NCBI RefSeq assembly: GCF_009746715.1
Contig: NZ_VRKW01000001.1
Location: 1-64,000 of the forward strand
Reading direction: 5' to 3'
DNA length: 64,000 bases
Source: Ketobacter sp. MCCC 1A13808
GTDB taxonomy: Bacteria; Pseudomonadota; Gammaproteobacteria; Pseudomonadales; Ketobacteraceae
Part shown: piece after piece, positions 54,320 to 63,817 of the stretch
Layout: each line of letters opens with the position of its first letter
Numbering within the stretch: the stretch's first letter is position 1
Position numbers and translations under genes: made by a program
The notes under the pieces: generated by a model
What the model was told of the DNA's origin: nothing
Databases searched by the model: none
The model's input: only the letters and a program-made list of their open reading frames with translations

Positions 54320-57300
54320 TCATGCAACTTCGTGTGCCGGCCGTAGGGAAGTTCCCAAGTCCTCTATTAAAACGGGCTTACCTAAATAGAAGCCTTGTAC
54401 ATAATCAACACCAATATCTTTCACCACTTCCAGAATCTCGTCGTCGGATACAAATTCCGCAACGATTTTCTTGTTAAGGAAGTGCCCCATTTCAGTGATG
54501 GATTTGACCAACGCGTAATCCACGTCGTCTTCAGTGATATTGCGCACAAATGCACCGTCAATTTTTATAAAATCAACCGGCAGCCGCTTCAGGTAGGCGT
54601 AAGATGATTGACCAGCACCAAAATCGTCCAGCGAAAAGCGGCAGCCTATTCCTTTCATTTCGTTTATAAAATCAGCTGCATCTTCCAGGTTAGCGACGGC
54701 TGTTGTTTCGGTAATTTCGAAAATGAGCTTTTTACGCGGCACCTCATATCGCACTAGCGCCTCGAATATGAAATCAAGAAACGTTTCGTCATTCAACGAG
54801 TGTCCGGATAAATTTATGGAAAACCCACCCACCTGATCCAATATTTCTTCGTGGGCTAGCATCCATTTCAGAACGCTTTCTATTACCCAGCGATCAACCG
54901 CGCCCATGCGGCTGTATTCTTCTGCCGCCCGAATAAAATCGTTTGGAGGCAAATGCTCGCCATTTTGATCGATGACGGTCAACAACACCTCAAAATGGGG
55001 CAAAGCGCCTTCGGACTTGACTATCGGGTATATCATCTGGCAGCGTATCTTGAGTTGTTCGTCATCTAAAGCCTGGTTAATGCGGGTGACCCAAGACATC
55101 ACCTCGTCCCGCTCTTCCATGCGCTCATCGCCCGGACGCACTACCTGTATCTCTTTGCGCCCTTCTTTTTTTCCTATCTCCGCTGCAGACTCAACAGAGC
55201 GTAACAATTCCAGTATCTGGTTATTTGATTCATCAAATGACACCATAGACACCACGGTAGAAATAACGAAATTCTGATTGTCTGAAATGAAACGATTATT
55301 TTCTATGGATTCTTTTATGTCCGATGCCAACAAATAACCCTGTTGGTCTGCGTCTATTGGCTGGACCACACCAAATTCGCTTCCACCTATGCGCCCGATC
55401 ATTGCCTCTTCGGTAACGGCCCCTTCGATCCGTCTTGCAATCTCTTTCAGAAACTGGTCCCCGACCTCATATCCACAGGTATTGTTGATTACCTTGAACT
55501 GCAGGATATCGATAAAAATTAATACATAGGTGCATTCAAAACGTTTCGATTTGGTAACCGACTGAGCAATACTGCGCTCGAATTCTTTTCGTGTGACCAG
55601 CCCTGTCAACTGATCATGAGATGATTCATAAGCCAACTGGTCGTAAATTTTCTGAATAAGTGCATCCAGCCCTTTTTCAACTGCGGGCATATTGGAGTCA
55701 CTCAATACATGCGCGTCGCCCAAGCGCAATTGATTTGCCAAATCCTCCATGACCAAATCCAGAACCTTCATCCCCTGGTGGTTCACAAACACAAAACGGT
55801 CGCTATTTTCAGACACCCATGCCAACTGATTCAGGCTAGAATTTTCGTTGTTGGCACCGAACTCCAGCCACTGCCCTTCCTTTAAATTGCCTGCCCTTTT
55901 AATCCAACGTAACAACGGCTTGTCATTTTCATCCAGCCCCAGTTTGACAATACGCTCACCTGGGGACTCTTCCAGATCGTATTCCTGCGAATAGACAGCA
56001 CACGGAGTGTGCTCTGTTACGCCGTCTTTCAGCAATTGCTCCAGCTCCGCCACCAATGTTTGTTGTAATGCATCGGAAACACTGACTTTGGAAAGCCCCT
56101 TGCTGATAAGTTTTACCAGCTCCTCGGCTTTGAATAAAATCTTCGTATCATCGTAGTCACCCGGCATCACTCTGACCAACAACTGGTCCAATACGATCAA
56201 CGTCATTTCCCAGGCGCGACTTTCGATACCTTCGCGGATATAACTCAGGCGCATCAGATCACGCCAACCACTGGAAACCAGTTTCAGCAAAATTTCCGGA
56301 GACTGGCGATCACCAAAGCGCTTACCGAGTTCTTTCTCGACTTTGATGTTCGCCGATTTAATCTTTTCCTGCCCACTACAGGCCTCTGTTACCCGCGATA
56401 AATTACGTTCAATAAATTTCCTTTCTTTTTCAACGAGCACATTCAACTTTTCTAATACTGACTGCGTACCCGCCTCGTCACCCGCACCGGTTTGCACTAA
56501 TTGTTCTACACATTCGCGCAGGATAGGTTTATTGCTATTAACATTGATACTACCTTTGTCAGATAGTAAAGCGAGGTAGTTTACCGCTTGCCTGGTAGGG
56601 TGGAATTCAGCCGTAAACAATGTTGGATCAGTGCGCATCACTTCCAGTAACGGCAACTCGAGCTTACGTAAATCAGAGCGCAGGCTTTCTTCAATTCGTT
56701 CGCTCTGAACAATATTATTAAACAAGCTTTCAATCATGTCAGCGGAATCGAACTCGCCGACATAAGAAGCACCGTTGGCCCCGGAAGCCTGAGTAAGATA
56801 TTGCTTCAGCGCACCAGGTGCGTCCAGATCTATACTCCCACTCAACACCTGCGACCGCACAGCTTCCAAAGCGGAATTAAAATCCTCAACCTGTGATTCT
56901 GGCACTGAATCTACCGGATTGTCGCCCCGTATCGAATCGACTGGCGCTTCTTTACTGTTTCGTACCCGCCACAAATTAGAAGCCACCGAATACGCCGACT
57001 GGGCTTTTTGTAAACCGCTTTGCAACTGTTGGTAAGAACTCTGCATCGGCGCAATGGTGCCGGAAATATAGCCCGCACTACTCTCCACGGCAGCGGGCTC
57101 AGTAGCTACGCCAGTGTCCGCTGGCGACGGCGGGCTCGATGTGGAACCGGGAGCCCTATCTGCAGCCTGTTCACTTTTTTCCACTGACTTGGTAGCGGCC
57201 GGCTTGTGAGTATTGTTACCAAACGCTTGTCCGGTCAGATATTTGGTAACATCAATATCCGGCAAAACATGGGCATCGATAAACAATTTATTAATCGCTT

Positions 57301-58255
57301 TATAAAGCCCTCTCAAGTGGGAAAGCAACGTTTCCTGTAGTACGGAAAACACTTGTTTTTCGACTTTATTGGTCATTCTTAAGGGGCGCACAGCATTATA
57401 AAACGCATGACAAATGGCGGCGGGTGAATAGGGGTTATAAACGCGCGCGCCACCACTACCGAATGCGGCATCAAAACGCATTTGCAACTCAATAAGCGGC
57501 TCCCTTAATTGCAGTTCCGCGCGGGATATTGCTACCCGGACCACAAGCCAATCTTCAAATTCCTCTTTGCCCACCAACGCTAACGTTTGCTGTGTCGCAT
57601 CGGAATTTTGAGTGTTTTTGTCTTTGTAGCGCCCATTCGCCACATCCGAAGCGTCTGATAAAATAGTGCCAGACATCGAGCTTACGAGCTTTTTGGTGTA
57701 TTTTTTAAAACCCGCTACTGCATCAAAATAAGGATGCTGTGCCGCATCACTTTTTTGTGAGTTTGCTTGGTTTATAAGATCTTCACATACCTTGGACAGA
57801 AATTCCGGAATCCGGTCTTCCAGAAAACTTTCCATTTTACCGTTGGTATGATGTATCAGGTTTGATTTTTTGGCAGCGGCGCTGCTGTTCCGGCTTTCTT
57901 CTTCGGTGTGAATATTTTCGTGCGCCGATCTCTCTAGCGCCGCACCGTCTTGGAGGGCTTCAATGTACTTCGGGTTGGGTTGAAGGAACTTCAAACCCAG
58001 GCCGATTTCTTTTTGATGAACCACGATCCCGTCAATAGACACATAGCGTTGTGCCAATTTAAAGGTGACCGTTGCGATAGATTCTAATTCAGCCGATTTA
58101 GCTTTGACTACAGCCAAATATCGCTGATCTTCGAACGTAACGAATATTCCCTGCTCGCTAAAATCTTCGATAACACAGATGCTTCCCTCACCTTCTCCCA
58201 GGTTGAAGACCGCGTCAATGGACACCCCATGCCGAGGGAACTTACGCTTTTCCAC
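54320..58255 (-). CDS. PilZ-DUF1631-GGDEF-EAL cyclic-di-GMP protein
   Basis: 1311 residues, no membrane segment. PilZ domain first (about 1-95), with RKFPR at 4-8 and DFSEQG at 31-36, both binding elements intact. A DUF1631 region covers about 150-860, with the same type of terminal block (FVFVNHQGMKVLDL) as the separate DUF1631 protein at 29137. The GGDEF domain (about 870-1030) reads GGSEF near 957-961, a change that usually abolishes cyclase activity. The EAL domain (about 1060-1300) has EVL in place of EAL but keeps the catalytic Asn, FEITET, DDFGAG, Lys in IKIDGAF, and a late Glu. It may be an active phosphodiesterase regulated by PilZ and GGDEF binding, or a pure sensor. Confidence 0.88.
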   Translation of the reverse strand: MEKRKFPRHGVSIDAVFNLGEGEGSICVIEDFSEQGIFVTFEDQRYLAVVKAKSAELESIATVTFKLAQRYVSIDGIVVHQKEIGLGLKFLQPNPKYIEALQDGAALERSAHENIHTEEESRNSSAAAKKSNLIHHTNGKMESFLEDRIPEFLSKVCEDLINQANSQKSDAAQHPYFDAVAGFKKYTKKLVSSMSGTILSDASDVANGRYKDKNTQNSDATQQTLALVGKEEFEDWLVVRVAISRAELQLREPLIELQMRFDAAFGSGGARVYNPYSPAAICHAFYNAVRPLRMTNKVEKQVFSVLQETLLSHLRGLYKAINKLFIDAHVLPDIDVTKYLTGQAFGNNTHKPAATKSVEKSEQAADRAPGSTSSPPSPADTGVATEPAAVESSAGYISGTIAPMQSSYQQLQSGLQKAQSAYSVASNLWRVRNSKEAPVDSIRGDNPVDSVPESQVEDFNSALEAVRSQVLSGSIDLDAPGALKQYLTQASGANGASYVGEFDSADMIESLFNNIVQSERIEESLRSDLRKLELPLLEVMRTDPTLFTAEFHPTRQAVNYLALLSDKGSINVNSNKPILRECVEQLVQTGAGDEAGTQSVLEKLNVLVEKERKFIERNLSRVTEACSGQEKIKSANIKVEKELGKRFGDRQSPEILLKLVSSGWRDLMRLSYIREGIESRAWEMTLIVLDQLLVRVMPGDYDDTKILFKAEELVKLISKGLSKVSVSDALQQTLVAELEQLLKDGVTEHTPCAVYSQEYDLEESPGERIVKLGLDENDKPLLRWIKRAGNLKEGQWLEFGANNENSSLNQLAWVSENSDRFVFVNHQGMKVLDLVMEDLANQLRLGDAHVLSDSNMPAVEKGLDALIQKIYDQLAYESSHDQLTGLVTRKEFERSIAQSVTKSKRFECTYVLIFIDILQFKVINNTCGYEVGDQFLKEIARRIEGAVTEEAMIGRIGGSEFGVVQPIDADQQGYLLASDIKESIENNRFISDNQNFVISTVVSMVSFDESNNQILELLRSVESAAEIGKKEGRKEIQVVRPGDERMEERDEVMSWVTRINQALDDEQLKIRCQMIYPIVKSEGALPHFEVLLTVIDQNGEHLPPNDFIRAAEEYSRMGAVDRWVIESVLKWMLAHEEILDQVGGFSINLSGHSLNDETFLDFIFEALVRYEVPRKKLIFEITETTAVANLEDAADFINEMKGIGCRFSLDDFGAGQSSYAYLKRLPVDFIKIDGAFVRNITEDDVDYALVKSITEMGHFLNKKIVAEFVSDDEILEVVKDIGVDYVQGFYLGKPVLIEDLGTSLRPAHEVA

Positions 58256-58332
58256 AGTTTCACCTTTACTCTACTTAACGTCTCTAAATTAAGTCTAGTA
58301 AGTATTTCAAAAAGCGTAACATTTTGCTGAAT

Positions 58333-59376
58333 TTAGCCTAAATCGGCGATCGCCTCATCGGATCCCTTGTGTACCACACGCACATTCATACCCCGGGCCT
58401 GTAAATCTTGCGTGATCAGTTCCAAGTAAGCCGGATCAGCCGCCACCGGAACCAGACCCAGCAGTTCGCAACCCACTGATGTCACCATATAGGCAGGTAT
58501 ATTAAGCTCGGGTCTAGCCTGATGGGAATCGATCAACAGGAGTTTATCTGCCAATACCATTTGGTAACTGAACTCGCCTTCGGTATCACTAAGCAAGGTT
58601 TTTGTGAGAACCTTGCCTGACACGCCCTTGATAATCGATTGTTCTTCAAGGCGTTTTAGCATCGTTCCGCTGTCCAGGGCGCCGGAGGTGGCGCGTAATG
58701 CGCTGCGGTAAATGAAATCCCCGCACAGCCATGATGCTAAATGACTTAGGTTTTCGGCGTCCATGAGCGAACAATTTGCCAGATACCCTAGCGTCCACAA
58801 ACTGGTGCTACCAGGACTAACCAGCTCACCTACCAGAATTCTCGCCCACAGCTGCTGTAAAGCTCCATTGGAACTCTCGCAGGCATTGAGCTTCCAGCGG
58901 CTGAGCCAGCGACGATCCAGCGGCTCCTTGTCGACTTCAGATAAAGTCATCCCGAGGATCATGCGTTCAGACAACAAGTACAACTTTTGTAACCTCAGCA
59001 GACGCTCCAACCCATCCAGTCGGTTCAGCGCTTCGGCATTTTCAAGCATGCTGGCAATATCAGGAAGTGCTTCTGTTTCCACCTCCACCTGATCCGTATT
59101 TTCGATAATCGAGGAAAACTTGATGCCGCGTATATCCTGAATCTCCGCACATCGTATCAGTTTCCCATCGCTATCGAGTGCGGAATGGCCACGCCGTAAT
59201 TCATGTAATTGGCGTTCAATAGTGAGCAAGTGCGATAACTCTTTACGCCTTACGTCACCCAGGTTTTGTCCGGATCGCTGAATCCTGTCCGGAGAGCACA
59301 GGCCAAAAGTCTCATTAGGGGTCAGGTGGACCCACAATTTTTTGAGCAATTGAATACGATATAAGGACTGATTCAC
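58333..59376 (-). CDS. DUF2806/TIGR03899-like protein, unknown function
   Basis: About 347 residues from a GTG at 59376, six bases after GAGG; the GTG at 59382 is possible. There is no signal peptide. The segment LQQLWARILVGELVSPGST and the following SLWTLGYLANCSLMDAENL resemble the conserved core of DUF2806-type proteins, in which a helical region is followed by a possible winged-helix or beta domain. Function is unknown. It is 77 bases upstream of the PilZ-EAL gene on the same strand, so the two may be co-transcribed. Confidence 0.55.
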   Translation of the reverse strand: MNQSLYRIQLLKKLWVHLTPNETFGLCSPDRIQRSGQNLGDVRRKELSHLLTIERQLHELRRGHSALDSDGKLIRCAEIQDIRGIKFSSIIENTDQVEVETEALPDIASMLENAEALNRLDGLERLLRLQKLYLLSERMILGMTLSEVDKEPLDRRWLSRWKLNACESSNGALQQLWARILVGELVSPGSTSLWTLGYLANCSLMDAENLSHLASWLCGDFIYRSALRATSGALDSGTMLKRLEEQSIIKGVSGKVLTKTLLSDTEGEFSYQMVLADKLLLIDSHQARPELNIPAYMVTSVGCELLGLVPVAADPAYLELITQDLQARGMNVRVVHKGSDEAIADLG

Positions 59377-59494
59377 CAACACCCTCGAATAAGCGCTATT
59401 TTCCGTTAATATTGAGTTTCATGCTTCCTTTCAGTATAGCCTTTCTTACCCGCATCATTGCGAGGTGAAATGCCTTTCAGGCACGCGTAATCGC

Positions 59495-59782
59495 TCAGCG
59501 GTTCAGTATCAGGACCAAACGGCAAACTGCCACCAAAGGTGTGTCGCCCCATGCGCTGGCTTTAGTGTTGGAAGCAAGCCATTCTTCCGCCAGAAACTGT
59601 ACATTGATTTTGTACGTCTCCAGTAAATCCAAAAGTAACTGTTTATCTTTTTGAAACTGAAACTGACCCTGCTGATAACCTTGCTCAAATTCGGTTTGGG
59701 ACGGTGATTTACCCGACACCTTACACGCGTACTGATACATCTCGTAATCGAGATTCTGACCTTCTACTTCTGTGTTTTTCAT
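59495..59782 (-). CDS. Small uncharacterised protein
   Basis: 95 residues from the ATG at 59782; the frame is open to a TTG at 59845. It is cytoplasmic, helical and rich in Gln and Glu in its centre (QGYQQGQFQFQKDKQLLLDLL), with no motif that I recognise. It lies between the pgm and DUF2806-like genes on the same strand. The ribosome site is weak. Coding potential is supported mainly by strand consistency and normal composition. Confidence 0.45.
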   Translation of the reverse strand: MKNTEVEGQNLDYEMYQYACKVSGKSPSQTEFEQGYQQGQFQFQKDKQLLLDLLETYKINVQFLAEEWLASNTKASAWGDTPLVAVCRLVLILNR

Positions 59783-59873
59783 ATTTAAACCGGACCCAAC
59801 AGGAACTAAAAACGGGATTTTGTGGAAACTGGCGCTTTCAGTCAAGTTTTAACCTGGGCGCCCCTTCAATGGC

Positions 59874-61553
59874 TCAGGTTCTGACAGAGGGCTCAGCCGC
59901 GCCGGTAACGCCCGCTATATTGGCAATAGAATGAGCAAACTGACCCAATTCTTCATTGAACTCGATCGCGTCGTGCTGAAGGGAATCTGCGTTTCGTTCA
60001 ATCTGCTCCAGATAGACACGCAAGGTCGCGGAATCCGTACCGGTACCGGACAACCGATATACAATCCTCGAACCATCATCAAACTTCACTCGCACACCCT
60101 GATTTTCTGAAACCGAGCCATCCACGGGGTCCTCGTAGGAAAATACATCCACTTCACGAATCGGTTTAGAACCATAGGATTGCCCAATAAGGCTATCGCG
60201 ATGCTCGACCAGGCCTAACATAACCGCCTGAGCCTTTTCGGCCTCCAGCCCCTCGTAATCGTGGCGGCAATAATAGCTGCGCCCGAAGCGGGTCCAATGC
60301 TCGGTTAATAATTGCTGAACTGATTTTCCGGTCTCAGCCAATATGCTCAGCCAGCAGAGCACCGTCCACACGCCGTCTTTCTCACGCACATGATCACCGC
60401 TGGTACCAAAGCTTTCCTCACCGCAAAGACGCACTAATCCCTGATCCAGCAAGTTCCCAAAGAATTTCCACCCGGTCGGGGTTTCATAACAGGGCAAATT
60501 CAGGTGTTCTGCCACACGATCAAGCGCCGTGCTGGTGGGCATGGAGCGAGCCACACCCACCAGGCCGTCGCGGAACTGGGGAATGCATTGATGGTGCTCG
60601 GCAATCAGAGCCAAGCTATCACTGGGACTGACAAAGGCACCATTCCCTAAAATCATATTGCGGTCACCGTCACCGTCGGATGCCGCGCCCAGATCCGTCG
60701 CATGATCGGACATCATGTACTCATAAAGGGTTTTGGCGTGAACCCGATTGGGGTCTGGATGCCCACCACCAAAATCTTCCTTGGCTACACAATTCAAAAG
60801 GTTACCCGCGGGCACCCCCAGCAACTCACTGAAAATACACTTCGCATAAGGACCGGTCACCGCGTGCATGCCATCAAAACAAAGACTCAGCTTTCCGTCT
60901 TCCATGGACGACCGGATACGATCGAAATCGAATAAAGTCTGCATCAGCTCCGCGTAATCACTGACACTATTCACGACCTTAATGGTGCTGTTGCCAAACT
61001 GATACTCTGCGCCTTCAGTAAGCTGCAATTCCGGTAGAGGGAAGCGTAAATAGTGGTCAATAGTTTTGGTGTTCTCGAAAATCAGATCGGTCAGAAATTC
61101 CGGTGCAGGACTGCCACTGGCATTATTAAATTTGATGCCGAAGTCCTTACCCGGCCCCCCTGGATTATGGCTAGCGGACAGTACAATGCCTCCATCGCTG
61201 CCTGACTTTCTAATCAGGTGTGAAACCGCTGGAGTGGAAAGCAAGCCATCTGCTCCCACCAGAATCTCTTTGACCTCATTTGCTACCAGGACTTGCAGTA
61301 TCTGCTGGATGGCTTCTCGGTTGAAATAACGGCCATCGCCCCCCACCACCAAGCGTGAACGCTGATCCAACGGCAGCGCATTGACAATTGACTGTACAAA
61401 ATTCATTAAGTAATGGGGTTGTTGAAATACGTCCACCTTTTTCCTTAAGCCCGAGGTACCGGGTTTTTGCCCATCAAAAGCCGAGGTACTGATCTGATCT
61501 ACTGCGTTCACTGGTCTGACTCCCTTTTCTGTTAACGGTTTTTGCTGCACCAT
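59874..61553 (-). CDS. pgm: Phosphoglucomutase (alpha-D-glucose specific)
   Basis: 559 residues from the ATG at 61553; 26 further upstream codons are open but precede the usual start. The active-site motif is VLSASHNPGGPGKDFGIKFN (Ser carries the phosphate); the metal loop is SDGDGDRNM; the sugar-specificity loop is CGEESFGTSGDH; and the C-terminal phosphate-binding loop is RLSGTGTDSATLR. It interconverts glucose-1- and glucose-6-phosphate, linking pgi and zwf to galU. It resembles the eukaryote/alphaproteobacterial-type PGM of about 545 residues, not the shorter AlgC type. Confidence 0.94.
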   Translation of the reverse strand: MVQQKPLTEKGVRPVNAVDQISTSAFDGQKPGTSGLRKKVDVFQQPHYLMNFVQSIVNALPLDQRSRLVVGGDGRYFNREAIQQILQVLVANEVKEILVGADGLLSTPAVSHLIRKSGSDGGIVLSASHNPGGPGKDFGIKFNNASGSPAPEFLTDLIFENTKTIDHYLRFPLPELQLTEGAEYQFGNSTIKVVNSVSDYAELMQTLFDFDRIRSSMEDGKLSLCFDGMHAVTGPYAKCIFSELLGVPAGNLLNCVAKEDFGGGHPDPNRVHAKTLYEYMMSDHATDLGAASDGDGDRNMILGNGAFVSPSDSLALIAEHHQCIPQFRDGLVGVARSMPTSTALDRVAEHLNLPCYETPTGWKFFGNLLDQGLVRLCGEESFGTSGDHVREKDGVWTVLCWLSILAETGKSVQQLLTEHWTRFGRSYYCRHDYEGLEAEKAQAVMLGLVEHRDSLIGQSYGSKPIREVDVFSYEDPVDGSVSENQGVRVKFDDGSRIVYRLSGTGTDSATLRVYLEQIERNADSLQHDAIEFNEELGQFAHSIANIAGVTGAAEPSVRT

Positions 61554-61703
61554 GGTGATATAGTAACAATTTTCAGGTGCCCTATTCCGCTCACGCTGAT
61601 TTTGATGCACTTTAATAGGCGGTAAACGCAAACACTATATGAATTGCATGACTATTTCATCCGCTTTGTCCACACAGCTACTGAATAAGGATCGAATCGA
61701 ATC

Positions 61704-63074
61704 ATGACAGATAAAGTCGCTAGCACCACGGTGTCACCGGAAGCTGCTTTGGAATTGCTGTCGCCAAGTGAAGTGAATCAACTGGTCAATCAAACGGATG
61801 CCAATTTGTTTCACATCTTCAGACGCTGCGCCCTGGCGGTTCTGAACACCGGCAACAATAACGACAATACCAGTGAAATTCTGGAAGAGTTTGCGGATTT
61901 TGATATTCGCTTTATCCGCCAGGCACGGGGCATCAAATTGCAACTGAGCAACTCCCCTGCCACAGCCTTTGTAGACGGTAAAATGATACGCGGAATACGC
62001 GAACAGCTGTTTTCGGTGCTCAGGGACGTCGTTTATATCACCAGTGAAATACGCGACTCCAATCGCTTTGATCTGACCACCACCGCCGGTATCACCGATG
62101 CTGTCTTTCACATTCTGCGCAATGCAAATGCCGTCAGGAAAGGCGACGCCAACCCCTTAGTGGTGTGTTGGGGGGGCCATTCCATCAGCCGTGAAGAATA
62201 CGACTTTACCAAAGAAGTCGGTTACGAATTGGGATTGCGGGATATGAACATCATCACCGGTTGCGGCCCGGGTGCCATGAAGGGCCCGATGAAAGGCGCT
62301 GCCATCGGCCACGCCAAACAACATGTGCCCAACCGGCGGTATGTGGGCATTACCGAGCCCGGGATCATCGCAGCAGAATCCCCCAACCCCATTGTCAACG
62401 AGCTGATTATTTTACCCGACATAGAAAAGCGCCTGGAAGCATTTGTGCGCATGTCTCACTCCGTGATTGTATTTCCCGGTGGTGCGGGCACCGCTGAAGA
62501 AATACTGTATATTTTGGGAGTGTTGTTACATCCCAGCAACGAAGGTATTCCTTTTCCCCTTATTTTTGCAGCCTCCCAGGATGCTGCCCCCTATTTCGAT
62601 ACCATCAATCAGTTTATAGCAGAAACGTTGGGACAACAGGCGCAACTGAAATACAAAATTGTCATCGGAGATGCGGCCGAAGTGGCCAAAGCAGCGCGTG
62701 CCGGGGCAGAAGAAGTTTTGCTCTACCGGCGCACATCCAAAGATGCGTTTTATTTTAATTGGAAATTGAACATTCCCAATGAAATGCAGATGCCATTCGA
62801 ACCGACGCACGAATCCATGTCCCAGCTCGATCTGCATAAGAACCAGCCTTCTCACATTCTGGCGGCGAATTTGCGCAAGGCATTTTCCGGTATTGTTGCC
62901 GGCAATGTCAAAGAGCAGGGCATCACCCTGATAAGAGAACACGGTCCTTTTGAAATCAAAGGTGATACCGAGATAATGAACTCACTGGATAAAATTCTAC
63001 GCACCTTTGTGATCCAGAAACGAATGAAAATCGGTGAATCAGAATACCAACCCTGTTATCGGGTAGTTACCTGA
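61704..63074 (+). CDS. ppnN: Nucleotide 5'-monophosphate nucleosidase PpnN (LOG family)
   Basis: 456 residues, close to the 454 of E. coli YgdH. The family core is VVCWGGHSISREEY then GCGPGAMKGPMKGA and the PGGAGTAEEILY motif (PGGxGTxxE), which forms the active site. The N- and C-terminal domains around it are the regulatory regions seen in PpnN but not in small LOG proteins. It removes the base from nucleoside monophosphates and is stimulated by (p)ppGpp in E. coli. It starts divergently from pgm. Confidence 0.92.
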   Translation: MTDKVASTTVSPEAALELLSPSEVNQLVNQTDANLFHIFRRCALAVLNTGNNNDNTSEILEEFADFDIRFIRQARGIKLQLSNSPATAFVDGKMIRGIREQLFSVLRDVVYITSEIRDSNRFDLTTTAGITDAVFHILRNANAVRKGDANPLVVCWGGHSISREEYDFTKEVGYELGLRDMNIITGCGPGAMKGPMKGAAIGHAKQHVPNRRYVGITEPGIIAAESPNPIVNELIILPDIEKRLEAFVRMSHSVIVFPGGAGTAEEILYILGVLLHPSNEGIPFPLIFAASQDAAPYFDTINQFIAETLGQQAQLKYKIVIGDAAEVAKAARAGAEEVLLYRRTSKDAFYFNWKLNIPNEMQMPFEPTHESMSQLDLHKNQPSHILAANLRKAFSGIVAGNVKEQGITLIREHGPFEIKGDTEIMNSLDKILRTFVIQKRMKIGESEYQPCYRVVT

Positions 63075-63076
63075 AT

Positions 63077-63808
63077 ATGGCACCCCAGAGCACGCTCGAC
63101 CATTCAGAATTGGCCCGTTTTAACCGCCTCGCATCCACCTGGTGGGATGAATCGGGCCCCATGTGGCCGCTCCACCAATTAAACCAGTTTCGAGTCCAGG
63201 TTATACTCAACGTATTACACGAACGAAACATCATTGACCGTAACAAAGAGCATCCCCTCCAGGGTCTGAAGGTGCTCGATGTGGGTTGTGGGGGCGGCAT
63301 TCTTTCTGAATCACTATGCAAACTGGGAGCGCAAGTCACCGGCATAGACTTGGCGAAAAACAGCATTGCCATTGCCAGGCAGCATGCCAATAACCAAGGG
63401 TTGGATATCGCCTACTTATGCGAAGAACTCGATACACTGGAAGACGAATTCGATATCGTTTTTAATATGGAGGTGGTTGAACACGTTAGCCACCTGAAAC
63501 ATTTTATGCTGCGCTGCAACGAAAAAGTAGCACAAGGCGGCATGATGTTCGTTTCGACGATAAACCGGTCCATTCTCAGTTTCCTGATGGCCATAGTCGG
63601 TGCAGAATACCTACTTCGACTACTTCCCAGGGGAACCCACAATTGGCAGAAGTTTGTAACCCCAGATGAGCTCAAGGTTTTATTGAAGAAAAGCTCACTC
63701 AATACCACCTGGATAAGCGGAGTGTCACTCAACCCATTTACAAAACGCTATAAGCTGACAAAGTCCTGCGCGGTAAATTATATGTTATTGGCCACCAGTG
63801 ATGAGTGA
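63077..63808 (+). CDS. ubiG: Ubiquinone biosynthesis O-methyltransferase UbiG
   Basis: 243 residues, ATG two bases after the ppnN stop. The N-terminal FNRLASTWWDESGPMWPLHQLN signature (in two parts: FNRLASTWWDE and MWPLHQLN) is that of UbiG/Coq3, followed by SAM motif I LDVGCGGGILSE, VTGIDLAKN, NMEVVEHV and FVSTINRS. The C-terminal LPRGTHNWQKFVTPDEL segment is also diagnostic. It methylates two hydroxyls in ubiquinone synthesis at the inner membrane. It resembles the Coq3-like branch of the family. Confidence 0.9.
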   Translation: MAPQSTLDHSELARFNRLASTWWDESGPMWPLHQLNQFRVQVILNVLHERNIIDRNKEHPLQGLKVLDVGCGGGILSESLCKLGAQVTGIDLAKNSIAIARQHANNQGLDIAYLCEELDTLEDEFDIVFNMEVVEHVSHLKHFMLRCNEKVAQGGMMFVSTINRSILSFLMAIVGAEYLLRLLPRGTHNWQKFVTPDELKVLLKKSSLNTTWISGVSLNPFTKRYKLTKSCAVNYMLLATSDE

Positions 63809-63817
63809 AATCAATTT

